From Pseudomonadota bacterium (GTDB lineage: Bacteria; Pseudomonadota; Gammaproteobacteria; Steroidobacterales; Steroidobacteraceae): DNA of 64,000 nt. Positions 63,832 to 64,000 of this stretch are shown here, one piece after another. A program made the position numbers and the translations under genes. The stretch is from contig JAJZDW010000019.1 of NCBI GenBank assembly GCA_021851405.1, positions 1 to 64,000 of the forward strand, written 5' to 3'. The notes below the pieces were generated by a model. It was not told the DNA's origin. It ran no database searches and saw only the letters and a list, made by a program, of their open reading frames with translations. Position 1 is the first letter of the stretch. Every line of letters begins with the position of its first letter.

Positions 63832-64000
63832 ATGAATACCACCGACGCCACTTCCGATGCTGCTCTGATCTTCACCGACGCGGCCGCGCACAAGGTCGGG
63901 GACCTGATCCGCGGTGAGGGTAACGCGAACCTGATGCTGCGCGTGTTCGTGCAGGGCGGCGGCTGCTCGGGCCTGCAGTACGGATTCGAATTCGACGAGC
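63832..64000 (+). CDS. erpA: iron-sulfur cluster insertion protein ErpA (cut by window edge)
   Basis: 56 residues visible. [15 protein letters not shown] and [20 protein letters not shown] match the N-terminal half of A-type carriers, with the first cluster Cys at 45. The start and spacing fit ErpA, which delivers Fe-S clusters to target proteins, rather than IscA. The last two cluster cysteines lie beyond the window. Confidence 0.88.
   Translation, partial: MNTTDATSDAALIFTDAAAHKVGDLIRGEGNANLMLRVFVQGGGCSGLQYGFEFDE

Overview
The window is a high-GC stretch of a gammaproteobacterial chromosome. Support for this includes the yggS-proC-yggT-yggU block next to pilT/pilU, the gshB-tonB-algH-ruvX-pyrB block divergent from pilGHIJ-chpA (the order known from Pseudomonas), a fused chorismate mutase/prephenate dehydrogenase, rppH, ErpA and AmpD. 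The fused TyrA argues against Pseudomonas itself. A lineage near Xanthomonadales, Nevskiales or Steroidobacterales is my inference. No rRNA, tRNA or CRISPR array was seen.

Layout. Bases 1-12.8 kb are visibly richer in A+T than the rest and look accessory: the tail of an IS630-type transposase, a small membrane protein, a patatin-like lipoprotein, catalase-peroxidase KatG with an OxyR-like operator, a drug/metabolite exporter, glycerol catabolism (glpD, glpK), a prolyl-oligopeptidase lipoprotein and an APC amino-acid permease. From 13 to 24.5 kb come an aldo/keto reductase, a YXWGXW-type periplasmic protein, a P1B-5 metal ATPase fused to a hemerythrin domain, a MacA/MacB-type pump, two abutting PAP2 phosphatases, a methyltransferase and an MFS transporter. 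From 25 to 32.7 kb are peptidoglycan enzymes (MltD-type transglycosylase, L,D-transpeptidase), the nucleosidase PpnN, two tiny tandem ORFs, HtpG and an alpha/beta hydrolase. An HU protein and the yggU-yggT-proC-yggS block lie at 32.7-35.7 kb.

The right half is dominated by type IV pilus control. There are three consecutive PilT/PilU-type retraction ATPases (35.8-39.1 kb). A Chp chemosensory operon follows (44.3-53.0 kb): pilG, pilH, pilI, a PilJ lacking its periplasmic sensor, a 1832-residue ChpA and chpC. It has no CheR or CheB homologue and is followed by a membrane diguanylate cyclase. Between them sit pyrK-like/pyrB, ruvX, algH, a TonB-type protein and gshB. The last 10 kb hold small-molecule and cofactor genes (a HisN-type phosphatase, cob(I)alamin adenosyltransferase, bioA, pdxH, tyrA), rsmE, ampD, rppH and the start of erpA.

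The most notable non-coding findings are two candidate small RNAs. The first, 24494-24672 on the minus strand, has a near-consensus sigma-54 promoter, upstream dyads in enhancer position, an A-rich Hfq/Crc-like motif and an intrinsic terminator. The second, 57570-57704 on the minus strand, has a sigma-70 promoter, a perfect 5' hairpin and an intrinsic terminator. Several genes (algH, gshB, bioA, erpA, the exporter at 4572) have a -10 box ending exactly seven bases before the start codon and no Shine-Dalgarno, which predicts leaderless mRNAs.
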